A DNA stretch of 21,661 nt from Oehlia diaphana (GCA_003833135.1 QZLH01000447.1:45117-66777), one strand, 5' to 3'; positions 1 to 10,503 are shown, counted from the stretch's first letter. Notes: generated by a model from the letters alone, not told the origin. Numbers and translations are program-made.

Positions 1-105
1 CGAATTAAATATATTCGGGTCGGATTAAAATCGGATCATTTCTATTTTTGCCGGGTCGAGTCGGATATACTCTCCAAACCCGACCGAATCCGACCCGGTA
101 GGAGC
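1..105. repeat. Self-complementary CGGGTCGG/CCGACCCG array, probable transposon end
   Basis: The first half carries repeated GGGTCGG and ATCGGAT words and the second half carries their complements (ACCCGACC, ATCCGACCCGG). The segment can therefore fold on itself, and its GC content is far above that of its surroundings. Arrays of this kind recur at 14946-15105, 17360-17440, 18841-18938 and 21584-21660, some of them next to transposase remnants, so I infer a subterminal repeat block of a DNA transposon whose body lies mostly outside the window. No transposase is visible here. Confidence 0.55.
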
Positions 106-657
106 ACTAGCGTTAAATAGTTTGATGAATAATACCATCCGAATTAAGTTGAAGTAAAAATTTAACAATCAACATTCCAAACTTTATTCATAAGCATAGC
201 TATTAAGAGACAATATACGTAGATTCGGTCGTAGATTAAAAGTTTACTCTCGAAAATGATTCTCTGATTTCATGTTACGTTAAACAAAACATTAGATTGG
301 TGCGACCTTACGTCATTATGTTAGGAAAATGATGAATAGAACATTGTTATCTCTCATTAATGCAGATTTACCGGACATAATTTTTATTTGGTCGGTTGTC
401 GTGCACTGGCATTATTATAGTATAAAAAAAAAAATTAGCATTGCCGCAGTACCGTTATTAATAAATTCGGCTTGACGATCAATTATCGACTTTTTTTTTT
501 GAAACTTTTAAAAAAGAATTCCATATGTTGAAATTAAATTTTTCAAATTTATTAATTTGGTTAATTTGTATTTGAAGCAAATAAAGCTACGAGAGATAAA
601 GGAAATATACGAAAATAAATTTAAAAATCTTAAATAAGATCCATTGTACTTTTCTTG
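106..657. other. Intergenic, AT-rich, 3' flank of the antiporter
   Basis: No coding frame with recognisable similarity, tRNA or repeat was found. The segment is the 3' flank of the minus-strand antiporter gene. Short homopolymer tracts occur near 423-434 and 491-500. Confidence 0.5.
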
Positions 658-3456
658 TCACCGGTCATTCTGTTCATTCGAAGATTTTTTAAACAGAGAG
701 AAAAGATTAAAATCACTTTTTTGTGAGTTACTATCAATTGCTTGAATTGTCGCAGGAGGAGTTGTAGTAGGCGAAGTTGAATTATTGATCACATAAACTT
801 CTCCATCTGTCTCATCTTCAATAATAATATTTTCATCCTCTTCATAAATTGAAAATCTTTGAGATATATCTTCATCACGATCAATTTTAATAGGAATTGT
901 AGGCAGTTCCATATCAATTGCAGTACTATCATTTTGTACAACTGAATTGTTCATATCTGAAGGTGTGTATTCTATTTCCGAGATAATTGATTTTGGTCTA
1001 TCACAATCATTTATTCTGTAAATTTCTGAAGTATTTGTTCGACGAAGATTCCGAGTAAGACGTAATTCTAGCGACTGATTTCTTGATAATGTAATCGTGT
1101 TCACACGCTTTCCTATTTTTATCTGATATTTTATGGTAAGTAAATTTATATGTTTGATAAAATTACAGACATTATAATAATTACCAATGGGACAGATAGT
1201 CCATGTACTGTAATTGAAGAAATTACAAGGAAAAAAGTGACTAGGGGAAAAAGGTAACTTTGTTAGAACACTACTGTATTATTAGACTCTATAATTTGAA
1301 CTTTGAAGTTACCTGGAACAATAAGTTCTCTTGCGTGAGCATGATCTGTATCAGTTTCGGAAAAATGGTCTTTAGCAACTTGTGCATATAAGATTGCAGC
1401 TAAATAAAAATTAGAACATTAACTAAATCACATTAATACAGAAACACTATGATAACAAGATACTTACCTACTCCAATTGGTCCAAACCAACCGGCAAATA
1501 TACCTTCACGGCGTGTCTTTAAAGCGGGAATTACTTTTAACAAAGCCATTACGATAGGAAGGCGACGAAATAAGAGTATAAGAATAGCAACTACAATGAG
1601 ACGCCAATAGGATAATCCTAAATCTGCTTCGTTGAATGAAGACCATGGAATTACTGTGCCAAGATAAACAAAAATTGCCAAATTAAGTAATAGGTCGATA
1701 ACATCCTGAAAGTACGATTCAGCAGTTTCTACACGAAACCAGTCGCTATTATAAAATTTTACATTAGTTTTAGTAAAAATTTGATAGTGACAGTTAAACA
1801 TTTGTTACTCACTCCCAAGTAAAGGAATTTCCAGCAATAAAACAGGCTAATAAATCATCACTTCCAATTAATGATACGGCACCCATAATAAATAGCTGAA
1901 TAAATAATTTAACAATACAATCAATACTTAACACTAACATATTTATTATGTGCAATAACCATCAACGTTACTTACAGCTAACACAATAGCAAAAGTCATA
2001 AAGATCTCTTTATCAATTAATTTTCTGAAGTAAACAAAGTATAATAAGTAAAATAAAATTAAAAAAATTCACATTTTTTTTACACTGATATACCTTTCTT
2101 CAGCTAATTTAAGTAACTTGCGTGCAATATATCCAATCACAAACCCAATTATGATAGATACCAATATCTGATATCCGATTATGTAATAAAACCATTGTCC
2201 AATTGCTGTGCCCGGAGACATTTGTAAAAGATAAATCGCTAAAAAAAGGAAAGGAAGTCCGAAACCTATAGAGAAATAAATGTTAACATATATACGTAGA
2301 TTATCAAAAATAATAAAATTTACCGTCATTCGCAGCACTAATATGGTAAAAAAAGAACGAGATTAGTTAATATTAATAAAATAAACTTGATCTCACTTAA
2401 GATCATATTTATATTATGTTCTTATTACCTCTCAGCCGAAATGATATGTCTTACGTGATTTGGAACATGTTTTTCTGCAAAACGTCCGCTGACCACACAA
2501 TTTGCCAATACCTTGAAGAAAATAAAATAAAATAGTCTACTTGTAAAGTTAACAATTTAACAAATAATTAGGGTGTCCCTCATCATCATCTTTCCTAAAT
2601 ACTTTGGGTACTATATAAAAAATACCTATTATGCCCGATATCGCGTAATATAAGAAAGTATGGAGTGAACCAAAAAAATCTCTATTCTACCACTATTTCT
2701 CTATTCAAGTATGAAGTTAAACATAATAAGAAGCTTACCGGATCAGTTGGAGTGACGCATGAAGCAATCATAAGTGCTTCTAACTATATTTTAAAAATTA
2801 TTAGTTTCAATTAAACTACCAGTCATCGGTAAGTCAACACTGATCAATCAATACTTACAAATGAGATTTTGGGTATCAAGAGCCATATGGAAAGAGCACT
2901 AACAAGCCACATCCAAATCATAACTGGAACAAGCAAGACCGCTAGAGATCTAAGTTCTCTCCAAAGATACGCTCTTTATTAAAAAGAAATACCATTAATT
3001 ACTCGTCAATAAAATTATTAATTTGTTAAAATTCATACTTAGGTAATGCTACACCAGCAGCCATAACCTGTTAAAAAATCGTTAGATAAGATTTCCATAA
3101 ACATATATATATATATAGAAAGATCTAAACAGCAAAAAGATATTACCTGAATAGCGATAACAATTCGAGTAAATTCGCGTGTAATAAAGTCAGTATTTCC
3201 CCACTTATAGGGGTTGATAACATGTAAAACATATGGGCCGAGAATTACTCCAACAGACAAACATATGACTATTAATGAGGAAATAGATTATGTAAAAATC
3301 AGAATTTAATAGAAGAACCAAAGAAAAAAACTTACGTGCTTCTGATAAATACAATCGTTGTTTGACGAAATACGAAACAAGACCAAAAATAACAATAAAT
3401 CCACCAAGGATCAACGAAACAACGGAAACTTCATTAACGTTAATAAATTGTTGCAT
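658..3456 (-). CDS. NHA1: Na+/H+ antiporter, fungal Nha1/Sod2 type (14 exons)
   Basis: Plasma-membrane monovalent cation/proton antiporter that would expel Na+ (and possibly K+) in exchange for H+. Exons in transcript order: 3336-3456, 3147-3268, 3039-3067, 2859-2973, 2739-2783, 2429-2511, 2324-2337, 2094-2265, 1976-2024, 1813-1895, 1468-1745, 1313-1399, 1185-1240, 658-1122. All 13 introns are GT-AG and 58-91 nt long except one of 227 nt. The exons total 1719 nt, giving 572 aa plus a TGA stop. Visible family landmarks are AAGVALPK in the N-terminal half, TPTDP at 140-144, SAANDGFGLPF at 172-182, the paired aspartates in GSDDLLA at 263-264 (the pair essential in yeast Nha1 and S. pombe Sod2), and ITVHGLSVPL near 409-418. 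Residues 419-572 form an acidic, hydrophilic cytoplasmic tail that starts with a C1-like IKIGKRVNTITLSR segment. The tail is much shorter than in S. cerevisiae Nha1. The start is the only in-frame ATG before the first hydrophobic helix. The model is hand-spliced, but the phases agree throughout. Confidence 0.9.
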
Positions 3457-3664
3457 ACTATAAATTAACTAAAACTACCATACAACTTTGCGAAAAAACA
3501 AATAAAAAAAAACGGGATACAAACAATAAACATATCGTGTAAGTGTGCGTAAGTATGCGTTGAAATGGTCAGCAAATCAAAACTATATGTGGTACCATAT
3601 AAAAATTTATTATCAAATTTTTTTGTGAAACAAAAATGTTGATCCTTGATTATGTAATAACAAT
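3457..3664. other. Upstream region of the antiporter, cut short by a transposon
   Basis: About 200 bp separate the antiporter ATG from the left end of the Harbinger element. It contains the imperfect repeats GTGTAAGTGTGCGTAAGTAT and neighbouring A/T tracts (3537-3560), but no promoter element I can name. Since the promoter should lie here, the transposon sits in or just beyond it. Confidence 0.4.
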
Positions 3665-4044
3665 GGGAGTCTTCACGATTGAGATTGGGATTGAGATCAG
3701 CTTGAAATTGAGATTAACGTTTCAATCTTGATTCAGATTAATGATTTACTGATTTACTGATTTACCGTTATGCTTTAAAAAATTTTTTTTTTCGTACTTT
3801 CTTTTTAAAATTTTACATAAATTTTTATAATTTACATATTATTTTCTCAGTAATGAACAGGGAATTCCAAATTTCAATTTGTATATTAATAATTATTATA
3901 CTTATTAAATATAATGAATTTGAAGAAATTTAAGAAGATGAGGAAGAAAATTTTAACATTTTACCTTTAAACTTGTTATATTACAACTTAATAGAATAGA
4001 AATTAATGAGTGCATCAATTTAAGGAGATTAAATAGATCAATCT

Positions 4045-4274
4045 CAGTATTGGTTTAATGAAATATGTTTAAATATGCAAGATTTTGAATTTAAAAGATA
4101 TTTTAGGTTAACAGGTCTACATTTGAATGGTTAGGCTGTGAAATAATACCACATTTAAGAAGAGAAATTACAGGACCTGATATAGTTGGACTTGCATGGG
4201 AACAAAAGGTTGGTGCATCATTATGGTTTCTTGCTACTGGAGAATGTTTTAGGTCTATAGGTAATAGGTTTGGA
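4045..4274 (+). pseudogene. Detached N-terminal part of the Harbinger transposase
   Basis: Translation of 4045-4113 gives QYWFNEICLNMQDFEFKRYF and then RLT; from 4113 a different frame gives RSTFEWLGCEII and later GLAWEQKVGASLW, running into the main transposase frame. The two halves fit one family sequence if a single base is missing around 4113. A stop at 4030-4032 blocks further upstream extension in the first frame. Confidence 0.65.
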
Positions 4275-5039
4275 ATGGGAGAATCAACTTTTAGTTATGC
4301 ATTAAGAGATTTTATTAATGTAATAGTTACAAAATTTCTAGCAGAAAAAATTGTTTTTCCAAATACAGAATCAGAAATTAATGAAATTACAAATGGATTC
4401 AAAAATACTGGAAGAATTCCTAATGTTATTGGAGTTATTGATGGTAATCATATACCAATTAAAGCACCTCATCTATTTCCTGTAGATTATTTGAATAGAA
4501 AAGGATTTTATTCAATTGTTTTGCAAGCAGTAGTTGACCATAAAAAAAGTTTTTTATATATATGTGTTTGTTGGCCAGGTTCTACACATGATAGTAGAAT
4601 TTTAGTAAATTCTAATCTACATAATAAGTTTAATAATTTAGTAACAACTTTTAATAATAAATACATATTAGGTGATAGAGGATATCCAAATCTTAGTTGG
4701 TTAATAGTTCCTTATAAAGATATAGGTAAAGGATTAATTCAAAAACAAACATATTTCAATCGTAAACATTCACAAACAAGAATCAAAGTAGAACAAGCTT
4801 TTGGTTTATTAAAGGGTAAATGGAGATGTCTTCTTCATAGTTTAAAAGTTTCATTTGAAATAATACTACATATTATAACTACTTGTTGTATACTCCATAA
4901 TATTTGTGAAGAAAGACATGATTTTTTACCACTAGAAGAACAATATCATGATACAGGAATTGATGTAAATAGTGAAACAAATGTTAATGAAACATCAGAA
5001 GGTAATGCTATAAGAAATACAATATGTGATTTATTATGA
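4275..5039 (+). CDS. Harbinger-type transposase (DDE_Tnp_4/HARBI1-like), 5' end frameshifted
   Basis: The 254-aa frame has the core of a PIF/Harbinger transposase: GVIDGNHIPI with catalytic D56, PGSTHDSR at 101-108, ILGDRGYP with D134, and VEQAFGLLKGKWR with E173, followed by the helical CCILHNICEE segment near 204-213. Such an enzyme cuts and pastes the element and needs a partner DNA-binding protein. The open frame continues upstream of this ATG to about 4113 (RSTFEWLGCEII, then GLAWEQKVGASLW). The preceding sequence FEFKRYFRLT lies in another frame (4045-4113). One missing base near 4113 explains the break, so the N-terminal helix-turn-helix-like region is disconnected. The catalytic region itself has no stop. 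Its low-GC codon use matches the host genes. Confidence 0.85.
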   Translation: MGESTFSYALRDFINVIVTKFLAEKIVFPNTESEINEITNGFKNTGRIPNVIGVIDGNHIPIKAPHLFPVDYLNRKGFYSIVLQAVVDHKKSFLYICVCWPGSTHDSRILVNSNLHNKFNNLVTTFNNKYILGDRGYPNLSWLIVPYKDIGKGLIQKQTYFNRKHSQTRIKVEQAFGLLKGKWRCLLHSLKVSFEIILHIITTCCILHNICEERHDFLPLEEQYHDTGIDVNSETNVNETSEGNAIRNTICDLL

Positions 5040-5493
5040 AATAATCATCAGAGAAGATATTAAATACTAATGATAATTAAATAATAAATCAATGAATTAA
5101 AAAAATCATTACAAATATATATTTTCCAATTTATTTCATATTATTGGGTGAGCTATCATTTCTATCACTTTTATATTTAGAATCATCTAATTGTGCAAAA
5201 GATGGTAAAGATGTTTGTAAATTTCTTTGTAAGTATATGAAATTTGAAGAAAATTGAGGTAATCATTTATAAATTGAATTAAAATTAAATTAATTAAATT
5301 AAAATTAGAATTGAATTTAATATAAAAAATCAGATTTTGATTGTAAAATAAAAATTGGAATTTGTACGTGATGCAAAAATTAAAATTTAAATGTGATGCA
5401 AAAATCAAAATTTAAATGCAACACAAAACATTTGAATTTGAACGTAACATATAAATAAACTTAACATTACCATCAGAATTAATAATAAATACC
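5040..5493. other. Spacer between the two convergent Harbinger genes
   Basis: Low-complexity A/T sequence with repeated ATTGAATT/AAAATTAAA-like words (about 5270-5420). The short open frames here are compositional and resemble nothing known. Confidence 0.45.
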
Positions 5494-5980
5494 TTATAAA
5501 TTTTTTTTTAATTGATTATTTGAATTTTCTTGAGAAGAATTCAAACATTCTGTAATATTATTTAATAAACCAAATAATATCATATCTGATTGATGTTTCA
5601 TTGTAAGCAATTCTGAGTTTCTGACCTTCCTCTCTGATCTCTTTTTTCTTTTTTTTCTCTTTTTTTGTCAAATTCTATTTGCCTAATTTCTTGTTGCTCC
5701 ATCCAATTTTGAATAGTATTTTCCAAAATAGCTCCATGATTTTTGAATTTTTTTCTGCTTAATTATCTATATTAACATCAACTTCTTTATTTTCACGTTT
5801 ATTTGTATATTTTCTACCAATTTTAGGGACATTTAAAAAATTATTTAAATAAAAAATATGCATACATTTTTTAAATTGAAAAAAAAAATTCAAGAAAATT
5901 TGCCAGATTAATGAAGTTAATGCTAATCTTATTCTAATTTTACTTGATGAATAAGATTGAAATTTCATATAAAATTTCAA
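5494..5980 (-). pseudogene. Remnant of the Harbinger second protein (Myb/trihelix-type), C-terminal part
   Basis: Three frames carry consecutive pieces of one protein. These are NVPKIGRKYTNKRENKEV (about 5770-5835), then NHGAILENTIQNWMEQQEIR followed by a lysine/arginine-rich helix with KKREKKEKRDQRGRSE (about 5610-5735), then MILFGLLNNITECLNSSQ ending at the TAA at 5494-5496. Harbinger elements encode a DNA-binding partner of the transposase whose C-terminal part is a charged helix like this. The N-terminal Myb/trihelix domain is not recognisable, and only about 100 bp remain before the right terminus, so it is deleted or decayed. The assignment rests on context and on my recollection of the family. 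Confidence 0.6.
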
Positions 5981-6090
5981 TCACGATTAACTTGAAATTA
6001 AACTTAATCTCAATCATGTTTTTTGTGAAATCAGATTAACCTCTAATTTCAATCATAATTTCAAATATGAATTTTGTGAAGACCACTAAT

Positions 6091-6683
6091 ATCATTATCA
6101 TTATAAATTGTTAATTTTGAGCCTTTTATAAATTAATGAGAAAAGTTTTGAGAAAGATAATTATATGCTTTTTGTTGAAATATGATGAAAATATCTTCCT
6201 CTTATTTGGCCCTTTGGTATCGTATAATTGAAATAAGATTTCTTGCTGAGATATATATCTTTTTTAAGTAATTCTTATATCATTAAAATTAAGTGGGATT
6301 CTTATTATCAATAGATGCTTCTTCATTAATAAATAGCACTTTGTCATTAAAAATACCTCTTCATTACAGAATATACATTTTCACTGGTAGATAATGCCTT
6401 TTCATTAGTTTTTCAATATTATTAAAACTTGCTTTATTTGCTTTTTTTTAAAATAAAACCAACGTTTATATGATTTATATATACTTGTATAACTTTAACT
6501 ATTTATATCTTAAAAAAAAAACTATGAAATTTATTAATTCAACTATATAAAAAGTTACAAAGCTATTTGTTATATTTAATATAAGATGCCTAGTATTTAG
6601 TTTGAAAAGTTGAACTTTAATATATACCGCAAGTGATCAAAATTATACAGACATTTGTAATTATCTTAATTCAAATTTAACGA
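6091..6683. other. Intergenic AT-rich segment with loose TTCATTA repeats
   Basis: No gene was found. Between 6318 and 6412 the word TTCATTA, or a close variant, recurs about every 20 bases in diverged form. The rest is A/T-rich sequence without a recognisable element. Confidence 0.4.
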
Positions 6684-7057
6684 TTAAAGGCTCATTAGAT
6701 TTATCTCATTATAACAAATTGAATGGTAGTTATTATATCTTTAAGGTCAATAGATATCTTGTAATACATTTTAGATATTTTAGTCATTATTTTGTGATAT
6801 ATCGATGCTAGAGATATGTAATATCTATCATTCTACATGTCTCAATAAGATGATTCCAACAAGCTTTTGTTCAGAAAAATCTGATTACTGGATAGCAAGA
6901 TATTCCTGATTTTATAAGTTTTAGAGCTTCAAAAAATCTTCAAGTAAAAAATGTTTTAAGGTATATCAGTGGTATATCTTAGCATCTATTGATCTTAAAG
7001 ATATGAGATGACCACCATTTGACTCAACTTGACGAGATGAAACCAATGAGCCTTTAA
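6684..7057. repeat. Inverted-pair repeat, family of about 85-bp modules, copy 1
   Basis: The left arm starts TTAAAGGCTCATTAGATTTA (6684) and runs to about 6760. The right arm (about 6975-7057) ends with the complement AATGAGCCTTTAA. The arms also share the words ATGGTAGT, ATATCTTTAAG and TCAATAGAT as complements. A third module in minus orientation lies between them (about 6796-6880, with GATGCTAGAGATAT). The same module with the same arm arrangement recurs in the 15717-17405 palindrome. No open frame or known terminal motif is present. Confidence 0.65.
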
Positions 7058-7946
7058 TTATATTGCATCATCACATGATGATTGGTGTAATTTTGGCAAA
7101 TCAAGATGGATGTTTAGTCTATAATACTAGAAAATAATATGGGCTGATTTTCAGATTAACAAAATTAGGATATTTTACAAAATTTTAAACTTGAAATATA
7201 AAATTACGTTTCACATATTTATTACAAAGTCATGTGATATGAATTTAATTTATCTATTACTATAGCGATAAAAATATTTTTTTCTTTCGCTAGTCTTCCC
7301 ATCAGTTTCCCCATCAGTTTTTTAAGTTAGGTAAGCTGAATAGTTTTGAAAACATATATAGTAGTTTTTCTATTTTATATATAAGCAGTAGCTTTCTTTT
7401 TTATTATTTGAAAGTTTTTTTAACATTCTGTGGGAAAAAAAATACATTATTCAATAGAAATATTTAAGAAATCATAATTAATAGTTTTAAGTGTAATTTA
7501 TTAAATTGTAACAGATTAAATTATGAATTGATATATTTGCATTTATTTTTTCATTTTTTAGGATGTATTTATTATTTTCAGGTTGAAAAGCAAATATTGT
7601 AATAAGAATTATTATTTTTAATATGATATTTGATCTTGTTTTTATTTGGGAACGGTTTGATCTTTTAACACTCAGCTGATTAAACGTCACGTGACCTAAA
7701 TATAGCCGAGAAAGAGGTTGTTATTCAATCTGGGCACTTTACGTTTATATATGAATTGTATAAATATTATGTTGATCATCAAAAAATTTAAATAAGCTTA
7801 ACCACATATAGTTTTGATTTACTTAGTTGACTGACCCACCCCAGTGTAACGTACACAAATTAGACAAACTTTATTTTTAATCGAATTTATAAATTACATT
7901 ATTAGAATTTTCTAAATTTACAATTTTTTTTAAAAAAAATATATTT
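7058..7946. other. Intergenic region downstream of the symporter
   Basis: No supported gene. Visible items are a doubled CCCATCAGTTT (7298-7320) and the perfect 10-bp palindrome GTCACGTGAC at 7686-7695. The short minus-strand frame at 7487-7690 is A/T-driven low complexity. Confidence 0.4.
7686..7695. promoter_or_regulatory. CACGTG E-box palindrome (possible bHLH site)
   Basis: GTCACGTGAC is a perfect palindrome containing CACGTG, the core bound by fungal bHLH factors such as Pho4 and Cbf1. It lies about 250 bp beyond the 3' end of the phosphate symporter rather than in its promoter, so a regulatory role is only a possibility. Confidence 0.2.
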
Positions 7947-9797
7947 TTATTGTGAAGGCGCATGTGCAGCAAAAGAATAAATACAACCAGCAAGTAATGC
8001 AACAACAGGTACTGTTATTATCCTAAATTTTTAAAAATCATCAATTATATTATATTGATTGAAAATCTGATGATAAATTCCATTATTAAATTGACTTACC
8101 AACTAAAGAAGCACAAACCTAACAATCTCCAGTTGATTGCTTTTGCGTTTCCATTACACAGACCTACGGCTGTAGTTGCTCCAGTAACGCAATGTGTTGT
8201 TGAAATAGGAAGACCCAGTTTTGAGGCTGTTACTATTGTTAATGAAGTACCCAATTCCAAAGAGAAACCCCGTGATGGAGATTGATAAGTAATTCTATTT
8301 CCAAGGGTTCTCATTACGTGATATCCATAAAGAATAAGTCCCAAATCAATGGCGAGACCTCCTAAAGCTAGAATCCAAATAGGTGTAGTTGTTTCACCTG
8401 TGGTTGAAAGAAAAAAATCTTAAATTCAAAACAAGATTTGCCAAATTTGATAAGAAAATACCTTTACAGCTTTACCTAATTGAATTGTTCCAGAATGATA
8501 AGTAATATATATTATAAAAAAGGGACCGACCGCATTAGAAACATCGTTTGAACCATGAGCGAATGAAGTGAATGAGGCAGTAAGAATTTGAAGGAAAGAA
8601 TATAGCCTTTCCGTATCCGGATCATACTTTATAGCGAGATCATGCATTTCTTTATTTTCCTGCACCTTGTAATCTGCAACTTCTTTATTCACACTACGGG
8701 CAGCAAATTTTCCAATAGCCGCAAGATATAATTGGAAAATATTCTTTTTGGTATTTAAACTAGATGGCCCATCTTCGTTTTCTTCAATTTCAATTCTTTC
8801 TTGTTTTTCAATACCATTTTCAGCAGCATTATCAGCAGTATTTTCATAACGCTCACTAATGAAGGGAACGACAAAAACATGATACCATTTGAGGCCATTT
8901 TCTTTACCAAGAATCTTCCTTCTTAAATATTGTACATAAAAGAAATGACCAAAAATAGCAAAGATAATCGTAAAACCAACGATAACAGATACAATAATGT
9001 AAGGTTTAAGATTGTCTAATTTAAGATTGGATGGGCCTTTATAGGCGATTTCAAATGTACTGATAATGACTATAATACAAAGATAAACCGGTACAGCAAT
9101 TAAAGATCGTTGGAACGAACTTTCTCGATGTTCAAGTACCAAATATTTCGTTACTAAGAAAACAATCGATGCAACAACTCCTGATACTATAGGTGCAATG
9201 AACCATGAAGCTATAATTTTTCCCATGCCATTAAAACTCCAGTCAATTGCTAAAAATAAAATTATCAATTAGATCGAATTTTAAAAGGCAAAACAGCGAA
9301 AAGCATACTATACCTTCCCAACCGAAAGCTGCAACACCAACACCAATAGTAGCACCAACAATTGAATGCGTAGTGGAAACTGGCCATCCACGACTTGATG
9401 CGAAAAGAACCCATATAGTTGAGACAACCATGGCGCAAACCATGGCCAACTATTTTCGTCAATATTTAAAAGAGAGATTATTTAAGAATTTATAAATCGA
9501 AAGGTACAAATATAAAAAGTAGTAAAAACATACTATGAGTAGTTCCGGACGATTTTGAAATAATGATAATTTTATAATCCCTCCCCCGATGGTTTCTGAC
9601 GTATTCGCGCCCAGTAGTAAAGCACCCAAAAATTCTGTGAAAATAGCAATACAGCACGCTTGTTTTAAAGAGAGGGCTTTTGATGCAATTGAAGCTGAAA
9701 AGCTGTTTGATACATCATTAGCTCCGATTCCAAATCCACTAGCGAACGCAGTTATTGCGCCAATAATAAAAAGCCAAGAATAACTATATGGTTCCAT
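7947..9797 (-). CDS. PHO89: Na+/inorganic phosphate symporter, Pho89/PHO-4 (PiT) family (5 exons)
   Basis: Plasma-membrane high-affinity phosphate importer driven by Na+ (PHO4 family, SLC20/PiT). Exons in transcript order: 9534-9797, 9314-9449, 8476-9249, 8100-8397, 7947-8022. Introns are GT-AG, 64-84 nt. The sum is 1548 nt, giving 515 aa and a TAA stop. The two inverted PiT half-repeats are clear: GIGANDVSN at 23-31 with GWPVSTTHS at 109-117, and AHGSNDVSN at 364-372 with GLPISTTHC at 453-461. Between them lie several membrane helices and a hydrophilic cytoplasmic loop (about 265-345) rich in E, N and K. The protein is slightly shorter than yeast Pho89 and Neurospora PHO-4. In the 8476 splice choice, only the donor after TTAG restores the frame into TTTPIWILALGG; the alternative GT 12 nt downstream breaks it. 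The copy appears intact. In yeast this family works best at alkaline pH and low phosphate. Confidence 0.93.
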
Positions 9798-10503
9798 TTC
9801 AAAACTTATTCTTAAAAATTTTATTTTTGACTCTATAAACTGTTTTATTAAAGAAAATAATTTTTCAATAGAAAAGCGAAAATTTTTTTTTGCAACTTCA
9901 TAGTCTTATTTTCATACTTTTTCATACTGGATATTTAATTGATTTTGATAATCGCCCACATTAAGGCATCACCCTCATTGTTACACTCGATCCGTCGGTT
10001 GTCTACATAGGTTGTCATTTGTCAAAAACTATAATGTCCCCTGCATATTTCAGTGTAACTTTTTACTTTTTTTAAAAGTTAAGGCGGAAGAAGTAAGTTG
10101 TATCTAGATTATTGTCCGAAAAGCTTTTTTACAATTAGTGTGGCGTCATTTAAAATTTTTCCGTTTATCTATCTAATGATTGTCAAAAAAATACATGCAC
10201 AAATTAATATTACGCCAACAAAATTAATTGTTTGAATTTATTTTAAGTGTAGTCATTGTTTGAGATCATTGTAACGAATTTATTTTTTAGTCTGGTAGGT
10301 AAAGACAATATAGGTTCCGAAGTATAAGTACACTACTGCCATTTGCCAGAACTGAAGTGATACAGAATAATTTAGTGAAACGTAACGGAGAGATCTGTAA
10401 ACAAAACAAAGTAAAAAATCGACATATTAATTAACAAAAAAGTATTGTTCAAATCCTTATTATTAAACCCTCTTTTCTTAAATTTTCATAACAATTTAAA
10501 ATT
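9798..10503. promoter_or_regulatory. Divergent intergenic region between the symporter and Sel1 genes
   Basis: The start codons of the two divergent genes are 706 bp apart, so both promoters should lie here. Base composition is less extreme than in the right-hand part of the window. I see no CACGTG/CACGTT Pho4-type box, no clear TATA box next to either start, and no repeat. The assignment is positional only. Confidence 0.45.

Larger units (their letters stand above)
3665..6087 (+). mobile_element. PIF/Harbinger DNA transposon, about 2.4 kb
   Basis: The left end GGGAGTCTTCAC (3665-3676) and the right end GTGAAGACCACT (6076-6087) are inverted copies matching at 9 of 12 positions. They are bracketed by AAT at 3662-3664 and AAT at 6088-6090. 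A 3-bp target duplication is typical of this superfamily, although the preferred target is TWA. Inside the ends, both sides carry inverted subterminal words such as TTGAGATTAA and TTGAAATT (3677-3760 and 5943-6070). The body encodes a DDE transposase on the plus strand and, convergently, the remains of a second protein on the minus strand, which is the usual two-gene layout. Frameshifts in both genes suggest that this copy is no longer autonomous. Confidence 0.8.

Noticed and set aside
3537..3560. GTGTAAGTGTGCGTAAGT as a splice donor of an upstream antiporter exon
   Set aside because: It is on the plus strand, opposite to the gene, and the antiporter already has a good start codon in exon 1.
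5187..5408. Minus-strand 73-aa frame rich in F, N and I
   Set aside because: Low-complexity A/T translation in the spacer of the Harbinger element.
7487..7690. Minus-strand 67-aa frame
   Set aside because: Composition-driven (I, N, K), with no domain and no splice partner. Not supported as a gene.
7686..7695. GTCACGTGAC as a phosphate-control (Pho4) promoter element of the symporter
   Set aside because: It lies beyond the 3' end of the gene, not in the 9798-10503 promoter region. It was kept only as a low-confidence site.
8055..8285. Plus-strand open frame opposite the symporter C-terminal exons
   Set aside because: It is the antisense shadow of the conserved exon 8100-8397. The same applies to plus-strand frames at 9247-9495 and 9589-9783.
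8461..8475. Alternative donor AAAG|GTATTT for symporter exon 3
   Set aside because: Using it puts the next exon out of frame; the donor after TTAG at 8476 restores the family sequence TTTPIWILALGG.
9265..9462. Minus-strand frame overlapping symporter exon 2
   Set aside because: Out-of-frame translation of the exon that encodes GWPVSTTHS; rich in Trp and Cys, with no similarity.
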